Assembly: GCA_001263235.1 (NCBI GenBank)
Contig: LGRD01000015.1
Span: 1-64,000 of the forward strand
Source: Methylibium sp. NZG
GTDB taxonomy: Bacteria; Pseudomonadota; Gammaproteobacteria; Burkholderiales; Burkholderiaceae_C
Length of the DNA: 64,000 nucleotides
Direction: 5' to 3'
In this document: positions 1 to 7,788 of the stretch, one piece after another
Layout of the letters: each line of letters begins with the position of its first letter
How positions within the stretch are numbered: position 1 is the stretch's first letter
Translations under genes and position numbers: made by a program
The notes under the pieces: generated by a model
The model's database searches: none
What the model saw: the letters and a program-made list of their open reading frames with translations, nothing else
What the model was told of the DNA's origin: nothing

Positions 1-354
1 CTCGCCGACCCGTGGCGTGCGCTCGACGGGCGATACGCGCGCTCGGCCGCTGCGCTCGGCGCCGGCCCGTGGGCGGTGCTGCTGCGCGTGCGGCTGCCGC
101 TGCTGCTGCGGCCGGCGCTGGTGGCGTTTGCCGTCGGCGTTGCTGTCAGCGTGGGTCAGTACCTGCCGACGCTTTTCGCCGGCGCGGGCCGCGTGGCGAC
201 GCTGACGACCGAGGCGGTAACGCTGTCGTCGGGCGCCGACCGGCGAATCCTCGGCGTGTTCACGTTCTTGCAGGCGCTGCTGCCGCTGGCGGTCTATGTC
301 GCAGCCACAACGCTTCCCGGCCTCGTGTTCCGCCATCGAAAGGGCATGCTGTGA
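1..354 (+). CDS. ABC transporter permease, C-terminal part (YnjC-like)
   Basis: The open frame runs in from the window edge, so the start is missing. The last 117 residues contain two strongly hydrophobic stretches and a motif typical of the last membrane segments of binding-protein-dependent inner-membrane permeases, including the phrase SVGQYLPTLFAGAGR, which resembles the YnjC/thiamine-type permease family. The stop TGA overlaps a possible GTG start of the following ATPase gene, so the two form a translationally coupled ABC importer. The transported substrate cannot be told from the sequence. Confidence 0.72.
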   Translation, partial: LADPWRALDGRYARSAAALGAGPWAVLLRVRLPLLLRPALVAFAVGVAVSVGQYLPTLFAGAGRVATLTTEAVTLSSGADRRILGVFTFLQALLPLAVYVAATTLPGLVFRHRKGML

Positions 355-371
355 CGGGCGCTGCGGGATCG

Positions 372-998
372 ATGGAGCTGCGCGACGTTTGCATCCGATT
401 GCCGGGCCGATCGTTGATCGAAGGCTTGTCGATCACCGTGCCACCCGGGGAGGTGCTCACCGTGATGGGCGCCAGCGGCTCGGGCAAGTCCAGCCTGCTC
501 GCTTTCATCGGCGGTTTTCTGAATGCGCCGTTCTCGGCCACCGGTGAGGTCGTGCTCGCCGGCCGGCACCTCGCCGGCATGCCTGCGCACGAGCGACGCG
601 TCGGCATCCTGTTCCAGGACGACCTGCTGTTCCCGCACCTGTCGGTCGCCGGCAACCTGATGTTCGGCTTGCCTGCCAGCGTGACCGGTCGCGCGGCTCG
701 CCTTCAAACGGTCGAGCAAGCGCTGATCGACACCGACCTCGCCGGCTTTGCCACGCGCGACCCGGCCACGCTGTCGGGCGGCCAGCGCGCGCGGGTGGCC
801 TTGCTGCGAACGCTGCTGTCCCAGCCGCAGGCGCTGCTGCTCGACGAGCCCTTCGGCAAGCTCGACGCGGCCTTGCGCGACGACTTCCGTCGCTTCGTGT
901 TCGGCTTCGCGCGGCACGCGGGCGTGCCCACGGTGCTGGTCACACACGACGCGGCCGATGCGGCGGCGGCCGGTGGGCCGGTCGTGTCGCTCGATTGA
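372..998 (+). CDS. ABC transporter ATP-binding protein (YnjD-like)
   Basis: A 208-residue ABC ATPase that would power the permease encoded just upstream. Walker A is GASGSGKSS near residue 33, the signature is LSGGQRARVALLR and Walker B is ALLLDEP, followed by a D-loop (GKLDAAL) and the switch histidine in VTHD. The ATG at 372 is chosen because the conserved fold begins at once (MELRDVCIRL). A GTG at 351 overlapping the permease stop is an alternative that adds seven residues. The cluster resembles ynjBCD; the binding protein would lie left of the window. Confidence 0.85.
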   Translation: MELRDVCIRLPGRSLIEGLSITVPPGEVLTVMGASGSGKSSLLAFIGGFLNAPFSATGEVVLAGRHLAGMPAHERRVGILFQDDLLFPHLSVAGNLMFGLPASVTGRAARLQTVEQALIDTDLAGFATRDPATLSGGQRARVALLRTLLSQPQALLLDEPFGKLDAALRDDFRRFVFGFARHAGVPTVLVTHDAADAAAAGGPVVSLD

Positions 999-1063
999 CT
1001 GGGCGTTCGGGGAGGACGGGCGCCCGGAGCGTCATGCGCTCGGTGAGCCTCGTCCGCGCTCCG

Positions 1064-1498
1064 TCAGCTCGACACGCGCCGGCCCTGTGCATCGACGACA
1101 GGCTCGCCGTCTTCCTTGGCGAACGGCGCCAACTGCTTCGACGGCAGGATGTCGAGCACCACCTCCGACGGGCGGCACAGGCGCGTGCCGATCGACGTCA
1201 CCACGATCGGGCGGTCCATCAGAATCGGGTGCGCGACCATGAAGTCGATGAGTTCATCGTCGCTCCACTTCGGGTCGTCCAGCGCGAGCTCGTCGAACGG
1301 CGTGCCCTTGCGCCGCAGCACGCTGCGCACCGGCGTGCCCAGCGCGGCGATCAGCTCGACCAGCCGGGCGCGGCCGGGCGGCGTCTTCAAGTACTCGACG
1401 ATCACCGGCTCGACGCCGCTGTTGCGGATGAGTGCGAGCGTGTTGCGCGAGGTGCCGCAGGCAGGGTTGTGATAAATCGTGATGGTGGGTTGGCGCAT
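1064..1498 (-). CDS. arsC: Arsenate reductase, glutaredoxin-dependent ArsC type
   Basis: This cytoplasmic enzyme reduces arsenate to arsenite using glutathione/glutaredoxin. The family active site is visible at the N-terminus as HNPACGTSRNT, with the catalytic cysteine near residue 12. The family arginines occur further on, around PVRSVLRRKG and IGTRLCRPSE. Length 144 residues matches plasmid R773-type ArsC (about 140). An ATG at 1507 would add three residues. It is the last gene of the minus-strand arsenic operon, and the second, mechanistically different arsenate reductase in it. A short tandem repeat separates it from the aquaporin gene. Confidence 0.88.
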   Translation of the reverse strand: MRQPTITIYHNPACGTSRNTLALIRNSGVEPVIVEYLKTPPGRARLVELIAALGTPVRSVLRRKGTPFDELALDDPKWSDDELIDFMVAHPILMDRPIVVTSIGTRLCRPSEVVLDILPSKQLAPFAKEDGEPVVDAQGRRVSS

Positions 1499-1517
1499 GT
1501 CGTGCATTTCGTGCGGG

Positions 1518-1552
1518 CCTGTCAGACAGGGCTGTCAGACAGGCCTGTCAGG
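1518..1552. repeat. Three tandem copies of a 13-bp palindromic unit
   Basis: The unit CCTGTCAGACAGG occurs at 1518-1530, almost perfectly again at 1532-1543, and partly at 1544-1552. Each full copy is itself an inverted repeat (CCTGTC / GACAGG). The third copy contains the stop codon of the aquaporin gene. It sits between two co-directional genes of the arsenic operon and could fold in mRNA. Confidence 0.7.
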
Positions 1553-2198
1553 GAGGTGGCCCCAGGCTTCGGTGGATCAACAGGCCGATGCTCGCACCGA
1601 CAAGTTGCGCCAATATGAACCCTGGCACGCTAAGGGGTGCTATGCCGGCAAAGCTGTCGCTGAACATGCGGCCGAACGCCGCCGCCGGGTTGGCGAACGA
1701 GGTCGACGCGGTGAACCAGTACGCCGCGCCGATGTAGGCCGCCACCATCGCCGACGCCCGGCCGGCGGGCGCGCGCAGGATCACCAACAGCAAGCCGGCG
1801 GTGGCCACCGCCTCGGCGATCCACTGCCCGGCGCCAGCGCGCACCTTGATTGAAAACTGCAGGATAGCCATGTCGAACATCGCGTGCGCGAGCCACGCGC
1901 CGAGCATCGCGCCGACGAGTTGTGCGGCGATGTAGGGCGCCAGCGCGGCCGGTGCCAAGGTGCCGCGAAGCGCCATCACGGCGCTGACGGCCGGGTTGAA
2001 GTGGGCCCCGCTGACCGGGCCGAACACCTCGATCAGCACATAAAGCCCACCCACCGTGGCCAGCGTGTTGGCCAGCAGCGCGATGGCCATGTTGCCGCCC
2101 GACAGCCGCTCGGCCATGATCCCCGAGCCGACGACGACGGCGAGCAACAGGGCCGTGCCGAGCAGTTCGGCCAGCAGCCGGCGCGCCAGGGATGGCAT
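1548..2198 (-). CDS. Aquaporin / MIP family channel in arsenic operon (AqpS-like)
   Basis: A 216-residue six-helix channel. The first NPA loop is HFNPAVS near residue 66 and the second is FANPAAAFGR near residue 173, both intact. In Sinorhizobium, an aquaglyceroporin (AqpS) encoded in an ars operon lets arsenite leave the cell down its gradient after ArsC reduction. The same role is inferred here because no ArsB or ACR3 pump is encoded in the cluster. ATG 2198 follows the desaturase stop by four bases; an ATG at 2219 would overlap that gene by 17 bases. The second-NPA region resembles the arsenic-linked group more than water-selective AqpZ, but substrate selectivity is not proven by sequence. 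Confidence 0.82.
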   Translation of the reverse strand: MPSLARRLLAELLGTALLLAVVVGSGIMAERLSGGNMAIALLANTLATVGGLYVLIEVFGPVSGAHFNPAVSAVMALRGTLAPAALAPYIAAQLVGAMLGAWLAHAMFDMAILQFSIKVRAGAGQWIAEAVATAGLLLVILRAPAGRASAMVAAYIGAAYWFTASTSFANPAAAFGRMFSDSFAGIAPLSVPGFILAQLVGASIGLLIHRSLGPPP

Positions 2199-2202
2199 GT
2201 CG

Positions 2203-3105
2203 TCAGCGCTGCGCCGCACAGCAAGACGGGCTGAACATGGACGTCAGCTGCTGCCAGTAGGAGCGCGCAGCCGGGTAGCGCCCACCGTCATCGAACAGAC
2301 CGATGGCAATGAGCGATGTGTCGGCGCCCGCCGGTTTGTAGGTGCCGAACACATGGTCCCAGACCAACAGCGAACTGCCGAAGTTCGAGTGCGCCTCGTG
2401 GGTGGCGCTGGAGTGGTGCCAGCGGTGCACCTCGTTGCTGCTGAACACCCGGTTGAGGCAGCCGCTGCGAAGGTCGATGTTGGCGTGCTGCAAGATCAGC
2501 ACCGGCTGCGTGATGGCCAGGCAAGCGAGGAGCACATCGGCCGGCGCGCCGAGCCACAGCAGCGGCAGCGTGCCGAGCGCCTGGTTGATGGCCCGGTTCA
2601 GCGGGTGGAAACGGAACCCGTTGAGCAAATACAGGCGCTGGCTGCTGTGGTGCATCGCATGCAGCCACCACAGGCGCCGGTCGGCGTGATGCCAGCGGTG
2701 CGATGCGTACGCTGCCAGCTCCAACCAGAGCAAGGCCAGGACCACCTGCAGCCCGAACGGCAGGTCTGCGCCGAACAGTGCGGGGTTCGGCTCAGCGCTG
2801 GCCCAGAGCAACGCGACGACCAGCACCGGCATGACCGCCTTGAGCAATGGATCGACCAGGCCGAGCAACACGGCCGTGCTGACGACGTCGGTGGCGGTGT
2901 CGCCCGCCGGTTCGTTCCAGGCCTTGCGGAACGGCGCGACCCTTTCGAGCACCGCGGCCGCGACCAGCACGACACCCCCGGCTGCCAGCACCACCGCTTC
3001 AAGCGGGCCGCCGAGGGCGCGAGCCACCGCAAAGGCCGCCACGCTGCCCACGACAGACGCGAGCATGAACCAGCGGGTGACAAGCAACTTCATCGCGTGT
3101 GGCAT
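2203..3105 (-). CDS. Sterol desaturase / fatty acid hydroxylase family membrane protein
   Basis: A 300-residue integral membrane di-iron protein. Hydrophobic segments occupy the first 130 residues. The histidine clusters of the fatty acid hydroxylase superfamily follow: SHRWHH, HAMHHSS, FHP, and the C-terminal EVHRWHHSS. Such enzymes oxidise lipid carbon using oxygen at the membrane. It lies inside the ars operon, five bases after the phosphatase-type arsC stop and four before the aquaporin start, so it is co-transcribed. What it contributes to arsenic handling is unknown; membrane lipid adjustment or arsenolipid chemistry are only guesses. Confidence 0.85.
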   Translation of the reverse strand: MPHAMKLLVTRWFMLASVVGSVAAFAVARALGGPLEAVVLAAGGVVLVAAAVLERVAPFRKAWNEPAGDTATDVVSTAVLLGLVDPLLKAVMPVLVVALLWASAEPNPALFGADLPFGLQVVLALLWLELAAYASHRWHHADRRLWWLHAMHHSSQRLYLLNGFRFHPLNRAINQALGTLPLLWLGAPADVLLACLAITQPVLILQHANIDLRSGCLNRVFSSNEVHRWHHSSATHEAHSNFGSSLLVWDHVFGTYKPAGADTSLIAIGLFDDGGRYPAARSYWQQLTSMFSPSCCAAQR

Positions 3106-3110
3106 GCGAG

Positions 3111-3605
3111 TCAGCGCGTGCCGATGTGCTTAACCTCGCGCAGCACGCTCAGCCGGTCCAGGCCATCCATCGGGAGCGCAAGCATCAGCTCGATGCGCCG
3201 TTTCAGCGTGACGGCGGTGTCCATGAAGGCACGCGCCTTGTCTTCGTCGTTGCCCTCGACGGCCGCCGGGTCGGGCACGCCCCAGTGGGCGCTCATCGGC
3301 TGGCCGGGCCATACCGGGCACACCTCGCCGGCCGCGTTGTCGCAGACGGTGAAGACGAAATCGAGCGTCGGCGCCCCCGGCTGCGCGAACTCGTCCCAGT
3401 TCTTGCTTCGAAAGCCGTCGGTCGGCACGCGCAGCGTCTCCAGGGTGGTGAGCGCAAACGGATTGACCCGACCGTTGGGGTGGCTTCCGGCGGAGAACGC
3501 CCTAAAGCGCGCGCCGCCCAAGTGGTTGAGCAGCCCCTCGGCGAGGATCGAGCGGGCCGAGTTGCCGGTGCAGACGAACAGCACGTTGTGAATCTTGTCG
3601 CTCAT
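3111..3605 (-). CDS. arsC: Arsenate reductase, low-molecular-weight phosphatase type ArsC
   Basis: A 164-residue protein of the LMW protein tyrosine phosphatase fold. The P-loop is VCTGNSARS near residues 10-18, which is the CX5R nucleotide. A second conserved region, FVFTVCDNAAGEVCPVWPG, carries the two extra cysteines used for intramolecular disulfide transfer in the thioredoxin-linked ArsC class. Translation is placed at ATG 3605 (MSDKIHNVLF), since longer starts only add a proline-rich lead. It is encoded between arsI and the desaturase gene. Its product arsenite would be exported through the aquaporin. Confidence 0.88.
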   Translation of the reverse strand: MSDKIHNVLFVCTGNSARSILAEGLLNHLGGARFRAFSAGSHPNGRVNPFALTTLETLRVPTDGFRSKNWDEFAQPGAPTLDFVFTVCDNAAGEVCPVWPGQPMSAHWGVPDPAAVEGNDEDKARAFMDTAVTLKRRIELMLALPMDGLDRLSVLREVKHIGTR

Positions 3606-3615
3606 GGTCGGGCGC

Positions 3616-4098
3616 TCAGCAGCAGGACGTGGCGGGTTTGGCAGGCGCACCGATCACCGGGATGCCGACGGCCTTGCCGCGTGGGGCCGCGACGGCCGCC
3701 TCGGCCACCTCGCCCACCTCACGCTCATGAAACACCGGGATGTCGCCCAGCGTGTGGAAGTGCTCCCAGGCGATGCCCTGCGGGTCGGCGACCCAGTGCT
3801 TCTCGCTGCGCGCGTAGCAGCAGGTGGTCGCACCTTCGTCGAGCAGGGCCATGTCGGCCGCCTGCGCACGGGCCTTCAGCGCGGCGAGTTCTTCGGCGTC
3901 GTCGGTCTGGATGCCCAGGTGGTCGATGCCGGGCCGGCTGCCCCGGGTGGAGATGGCGAAGTTGACCGGCGGGTCCTGCAGCATCCACTTGGCGTAGTCG
4001 CTCTCCGAGCGCGCCGGCTCGGCAGCGAACAACCTGGAATAGAAGCCGATGCTCCGGGCGAGGTCGTCGACGTGCAGGTGGACATGAAAGCGCTTCAT
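3616..4098 (-). CDS. arsI: ArsI-like C-As bond lyase (glyoxalase/CadI family)
   Basis: This is a 160-residue vicinal oxygen chelate protein. ArsI cleaves the carbon-arsenic bond of trivalent organoarsenicals such as methylarsenite, using Fe(II) and oxygen. The metal ligands fit His5, His60 (GIDHLG) and Glu112 (IAWEHFH). The paired cysteines that bind trivalent arsenic in ArsI are present at 93-94 (TTCCYARSEK). The C-terminus ends in a further CC pair. ATG 4098 is chosen because VHLHVDDL starts the fold. It is the second gene of the operon. A CadI label is possible, but the vicinal cysteines and the neighbours favour ArsI. Confidence 0.84.
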   Translation of the reverse strand: MKRFHVHLHVDDLARSIGFYSRLFAAEPARSESDYAKWMLQDPPVNFAISTRGSRPGIDHLGIQTDDAEELAALKARAQAADMALLDEGATTCCYARSEKHWVADPQGIAWEHFHTLGDIPVFHEREVGEVAEAAVAAPRGKAVGIPVIGAPAKPATSCC

Positions 4099-4109
4099 CG
4101 GGGGTCCTT

Positions 4110-4445
4110 TCAACAAGTGGCGCAACTGGCCGCTGCAGTGGTGGCTGCCGGCAGACAGGCCTGCCCTTGGCAGCAGTGGTCGGTGAGGTAGGCAAGCAAG
4201 CCGTTCATGCGCTCGAACGACGCGCGGTAGATGAGGTTGCGCCCGTCGCGCTGCTGCGAAACGAGCGCGGCATGCAACAGCTCTTTCAAGTGAAACGACA
4301 GCGTGGAGGCCGGCACGCCCAGCGCGTCGGCCAGGCGGCCCGGCGTCATGCCCTGCGGCCCGGCGACCACCAGCGCTCGGAACACCTGCAGCCGGGCCGG
4401 CTGGGCCAGCGCGGCGAGGGATTGAACGGCTTCGCTTTCTTCCAT
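4110..4445 (-). CDS. arsR: ArsR family metalloregulator
   Basis: A 111-residue winged-helix repressor that releases DNA when arsenite (or trivalent organoarsenical) binds. The helix-turn-helix is around GRLADALGVPASTLSFHLKE. There is no classical ELCVCDL site in the DNA-binding helix. Instead cysteines 91, 92 and 97 (DHCCQGQAC) plus 108 and 111 sit at the C-terminus, as in the AfArsR/arsI-linked type, where a C-terminal CC...C set binds As(III). First gene of the ars operon. The start ATG 4445 directly abuts a perfect palindrome that overlaps the promoter. Confidence 0.9.
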   Translation of the reverse strand: MEESEAVQSLAALAQPARLQVFRALVVAGPQGMTPGRLADALGVPASTLSFHLKELLHAALVSQQRDGRNLIYRASFERMNGLLAYLTDHCCQGQACLPAATTAAASCATC

Positions 4446-4481
4446 GTTTCTATTTTTATAGAAACGTAGAAATCTTGTCAA
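4446..4481 (-). promoter_or_regulatory. ars operon promoter with overlapping ArsR operator
   Basis: Read on the minus strand, TTGACA (4481-4476) is followed after 15 bases by TATAAA (4460-4455). A perfect 8+8 inverted repeat, GTTTCTAT-TTTT-ATAGAAAC, spans 4446-4465 and contains the -10 box, which is a natural site for repression. Transcription should begin around 4449-4448, only three or four bases before the arsR ATG, so the mRNA is probably leaderless. The assignment of ArsR to the palindrome is inferred from position. Confidence 0.78.
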
Positions 4482-4619
4482 GCCCGAGCGTCTCGTCCTG
4501 GCGCATGGAGCGCGCAGCGGTGTCTGTGCCATGCTCGCCAGCATGATCCCCTTGCACCGTTGTCCATGAGCACCCTGCCCAATACGGTCCCGCACCCGCC
4601 CTGCGCGCCCTGACGCACC

Positions 4620-5387
4620 ATGGTCCCCTGGCTCCGCCACGCCGACGACCCGCTGCCCGACACGCGCAGCGCCTTGCCGCCGGGCTCCGATGCACCGGGC
4701 CTTCTGGCCGCCGGCGGCGAGCTCACGTCGCAGCGCCTGACCGAGGCCTACAGCCACGGCGTGTTCCCCTGGTACAGCGGCGACCAGCCTGTGCTGTGGT
4801 GGTCGCCCGACCCTCGCATGGTGCTGATGACAGCCGAGTTCAAGCTCTCGCGTTCGCTGCGCAAGACCGTCGCGCGGTTTGCACGAAGCAGCGGCTGCGA
4901 ATTGCGCATCGACAGCGCGTTCGCGCGCGTGATCGGCGCTTGCGCCGCGACGCCCCGCGACGGCCAGGATGGCACCTGGATCGTGCCCGAGATGACCGAC
5001 GCCTACCGTGCCTGGCACGCGCTCGGCCGCGTGCACAGCTTCGAGACGTGGATCGACGGCGAACTCGCCGGCGGCCTGTACGGCGTGAGCCTGGGCCGTA
5101 TGTTCTTCGGCGAATCGATGTTCTCGCACCGCACCGACGCCTCCAAGATCGCGCTGGCCGCACTGGTGTGCTTTTGCCGCGAACACGCCGTGCCGATGAT
5201 CGACTGCCAGCAGCGCACCGGCCACCTGGCGTCGCTGGGCGGGCGTGAGCTGCCGCGCACCGAGTTCGAACGCCGCCTCACCCCTCGCTTGAAGGAGCCT
5301 CCGATCGTCGATTGGACCTATGATCCTGCGTGGTGGCGCCACCTCGGCATCGGTGGCCCGCAACCAGAGGACCCTGCGGCACGTTAG
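4620..5387 (+). CDS. aat: Leucyl/phenylalanyl-tRNA--protein transferase
   Basis: Aat transfers Leu or Phe from aminoacyl-tRNA to proteins with N-terminal Lys or Arg, marking them for ClpS/ClpAP degradation. The 255-residue protein matches the family length (about 235-250) and shows its hallmark blocks: [39 protein letters not shown] and [15 protein letters not shown]. It is followed after 11 bases by bpt, which serves the other branch of the same pathway; the two are usual neighbours in proteobacteria. Confidence 0.95.
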   Translation: MVPWLRHADDPLPDTRSALPPGSDAPGLLAAGGELTSQRLTEAYSHGVFPWYSGDQPVLWWSPDPRMVLMTAEFKLSRSLRKTVARFARSSGCELRIDSAFARVIGACAATPRDGQDGTWIVPEMTDAYRAWHALGRVHSFETWIDGELAGGLYGVSLGRMFFGESMFSHRTDASKIALAALVCFCREHAVPMIDCQQRTGHLASLGGRELPRTEFERRLTPRLKEPPIVDWTYDPAWWRHLGIGGPQPEDPAAR

Positions 5388-5398
5388 GACCGGCACCC

Positions 5399-6169
5399 GT
5401 GACCCACCCCAAAGAGCTCCCCCTCGCGTCACTGCAGTTCTACGCCACGGCGCCCTACCCGTGCAGTTATCTCGACGGCCGGATGGCGCGCTCGCAGGTC
5501 GCCACCCCCAGCCACCTGATCCACGCCGACGCCTACTCGGGGCTGGTCGCCAACGGCTTCCGGCGCAGCGGCATGTTCACCTACCGCCCCTATTGCGACG
5601 GCTGCCAGGCCTGCGTGCCGCTGCGTGTGCCGGTCAAGACCTTCACCCCCACGCGCAGCCAGAAGCGCGCCTGGAAGGCGCACACCACGCTGCAGGCGCG
5701 CGTGCTGCGCCTGTGCTTCGTGCCCGAGCACTACCAGCTCTACCTGCGCTACCAGGCCGGCCGCCACAGCGGCGGCGGCATGGACCACGACAGCATCGAC
5801 CAGTACACCCAGTTCTTGCTGCAAAGCCGCGTCAACTCGCGGCTGGTGGAGTTTCGCGAGCCGTTCAACGCCGACGACCTGTCCGACAAGCGACCCGGGC
5901 CGCTCAAGATGGTGTCGATCCTCGACGTCCTCAACGACGGCCTGTCGGCGGTGTACACCTTCTACGAGCCCGAGCCGCGCACCAGCTACGGCACCTACAA
6001 CGTGCTGTGGCAAATCGAGCAGACGAAGGCGCTGAAGCTGCCGCACCTGTACCTCGGCTACTGGATCGCCGGCAGCGAGAAGATGACCTACAAGGCGCAG
6101 TTCCAGCCCAACGAGCGGCTGGTGGGCGGCCAGTGGCAGCCGGCGCAGGCAAGCACCACCCAACCCTGA
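5399..6169 (+). CDS. bpt: Aspartate/glutamate leucyltransferase (Bpt)
   Basis: Bpt adds leucine to N-terminal Asp or Glu, feeding the bacterial N-end rule. The 256-residue protein has the N-terminal cysteine motif ([12 protein letters not shown]), the N-terminal ATE phrase CSYLDG, and the C-terminal ATE domain ending in [17 protein letters not shown]. The GTG start at 5399 is chosen because it falls 11 bases after the aat stop and gives the family's N-terminus; the open frame further upstream lies inside aat in another frame. Confidence 0.93.
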   Translation: MTHPKELPLASLQFYATAPYPCSYLDGRMARSQVATPSHLIHADAYSGLVANGFRRSGMFTYRPYCDGCQACVPLRVPVKTFTPTRSQKRAWKAHTTLQARVLRLCFVPEHYQLYLRYQAGRHSGGGMDHDSIDQYTQFLLQSRVNSRLVEFREPFNADDLSDKRPGPLKMVSILDVLNDGLSAVYTFYEPEPRTSYGTYNVLWQIEQTKALKLPHLYLGYWIAGSEKMTYKAQFQPNERLVGGQWQPAQASTTQP

Positions 6170-6299
6170 TCGCGCCGAAACGGCGCAGGGTTTCCGCCCA
6201 TACCCACGCGGCGACGCGGCACAAAGAATCGCCTCCAGCCTCAACGGTTGCGCGCGCTGCGCGCGGCCGATTCGGGTCCACAGCTTTTCGGAGACAAAC

Positions 6300-7610
6300 A
6301 TGACGCTTCACTTCTTCACGCTCGCCGCGCGGGCCGCCCTGTCGTCGGTGGCTGCCGCAGCCGCGCTTCTTGCCACCGGCGTGCAGGCCCAAGAGACCTT
6401 CAAGGTCGGCATCGTGAGCTTCCTCTCCGGCCAGGCGGCCGAGAGCTTCGGCATCCCGGCGGTGAACGGCGCCAAGGTCGTGATCGAGGCCTTCAACAAG
6501 GGCGAGGCACCGGCGCCCTACAACAGGGCCGGCTTCGGCGGCATGAAGATCGAGCCGGTCTACGTCGACGAGAACGGCGGCGCCACCAAGCAGGTGCAGG
6601 AGTTGCGCAACCTCTACGACCGCGAGAACGTCGACGCGGTGGTCGGCTACGTCGGCTCGGGCGACTGCCTGGCGGTGGCGCCGGTGGCCGAGGAGATGAA
6701 GAAGTTCCTGATCCTGTACGACTGCGGCACGCCGCGCATCTTCGAGGACGGCAAGTACAACTACGTCTTCCGCACCGCCTCGCACGCGACGATGGACAAC
6801 GTGGCGCTGGCACGCTACCTGAAGGCGCGCAACATCAAGGCCGACACCTTCAACCTGATCAACCAGGACTACGCCTGGGGCCAGGACTCGCGCAAGGACT
6901 TCACGCTGTCGATGGAGAAGCTCTACCCCGGCTCCAAGGTCGGCGAAGACCTGCTGCCCAAGTTCGGCGCCGGCCAGTACGGCACCGAGATTTCGGCACT
7001 GATGGCCAAGCCGGCCGACGTGACGCACTCCAGCCTGTGGGGCGGCGACCTGCAGGCCTTGGTGCTGCAGGGCGCGCCGCGCGGCTTGTTCAAGCGCTCG
7101 CAGTTCGTGCTGTCGGCCGGCGACCACGTGCTGCCGGGCCTGGGCGACAAGATGCCCGACGGCGTGATCCTCGGCGCGCGCGGCGCGTATGGCCTGCTGT
7201 CGCCGAAGTCGGCGTTGAACGACTGGTGGTGGGGTATCTACCAGAAGGCCTACACCGTCTACCCGGTGCAAGCGCCGAACCGCATGCTGCAGGCGCTGCT
7301 GGGCCTGAAGCTCGCGGTCGAGAAGGCAATGGCCGCCAACGGCGGCAAGAAGCCCACCGCCGAACAACTCGCTGCTGCGCTGCGCGGCTCGGAATGGGAC
7401 ACGCCCGCCGGCAAGGTGCGCATGGCGCTCGGCGGCGGCCACCAGGCCGTGCAGGACGCCGCCATCGGCAAGACCCGCTATGACGCCGCGAAGAAGATGG
7501 TGATGCTCGACGACATCCAGCGCTTCCCGGCCGACTGCGTCAACCCGCCGGCGAACATGAAGTCAGAGGACTGGATCAAGGCCGGATTTCCAGGCGCGAA
7601 GTGCAACTGA
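6300..7610 (+). CDS. Liv-type ABC transporter substrate-binding protein
   Basis: A 436-residue periplasmic binding protein of the branched-chain amino acid/amide/carboxylate class (Peripla_BP_6). A signal peptide ends near residue 30 (VQA-QE). Conserved blocks include VGIVSFLSGQAAESFG and VVGYVGSGDCLAVAPVAEE. It is the first gene of a five-protein transport set followed by a CoA ligase. The ligase suggests that the ligand is an organic, perhaps aromatic, acid rather than an amino acid; that is inference. A repeat-filled gap of 178 bases separates it from the permease genes. Confidence 0.85.
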   Translation: MTLHFFTLAARAALSSVAAAAALLATGVQAQETFKVGIVSFLSGQAAESFGIPAVNGAKVVIEAFNKGEAPAPYNRAGFGGMKIEPVYVDENGGATKQVQELRNLYDRENVDAVVGYVGSGDCLAVAPVAEEMKKFLILYDCGTPRIFEDGKYNYVFRTASHATMDNVALARYLKARNIKADTFNLINQDYAWGQDSRKDFTLSMEKLYPGSKVGEDLLPKFGAGQYGTEISALMAKPADVTHSSLWGGDLQALVLQGAPRGLFKRSQFVLSAGDHVLPGLGDKMPDGVILGARGAYGLLSPKSALNDWWWGIYQKAYTVYPVQAPNRMLQALLGLKLAVEKAMAANGGKKPTAEQLAAALRGSEWDTPAGKVRMALGGGHQAVQDAAIGKTRYDAAKKMVMLDDIQRFPADCVNPPANMKSEDWIKAGFPGAKCN

Positions 7611-7654
7611 TCCGGTATTGGGCGCCGAGTAACCGGGCGCTCATCGGGCGGGCC

Positions 7655-7788
7655 AAGCGCCGGGCCGCTCCGTGGGCCGCGAAGGGGCCCACTTCGTGGA
7701 CCTCGGCGGCCCGCATCCCAAGGGCCACGAAGGGGCCCCTGAGCGGCCTTGCGGATCGGCGAATGGTCCCATTCGACGAGGGGCCCCA
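7655..7788. repeat. Interspersed repeat, family A (copy 1)
   Basis: A GC-rich element filling most of the gap between the binding protein and livH. About 90 bp of it match, in inverse orientation and at roughly 80-85% by eye, the element in the lolE-lolC gap (41745-41870). It contains AAGGGCCACGAAGGGGCCCC (7720-7739), found unchanged inside the repeat near 62.9 kb. The core is a palindrome around GGGGCCCC. An ATG at 7672 inside the repeat opens a frame that continues into livH. Confidence 0.8.

Noticed and set aside
12-371. In-frame upstream extension of the ABC ATPase
   Set aside because: It overlaps the permease in another frame and is low-complexity Arg/Ala; the ABC fold begins at 372.
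4446-5432. Long open frame upstream of and in frame with arsR on the minus strand
   Set aside because: It is antisense to aat, crosses the ars promoter and lacks any known domain; a product of high GC.
7672-7788. Annotating livH from ATG 7672
   Set aside because: The added residues are translated repeat; kept only as a finding because the lolC case is parallel.
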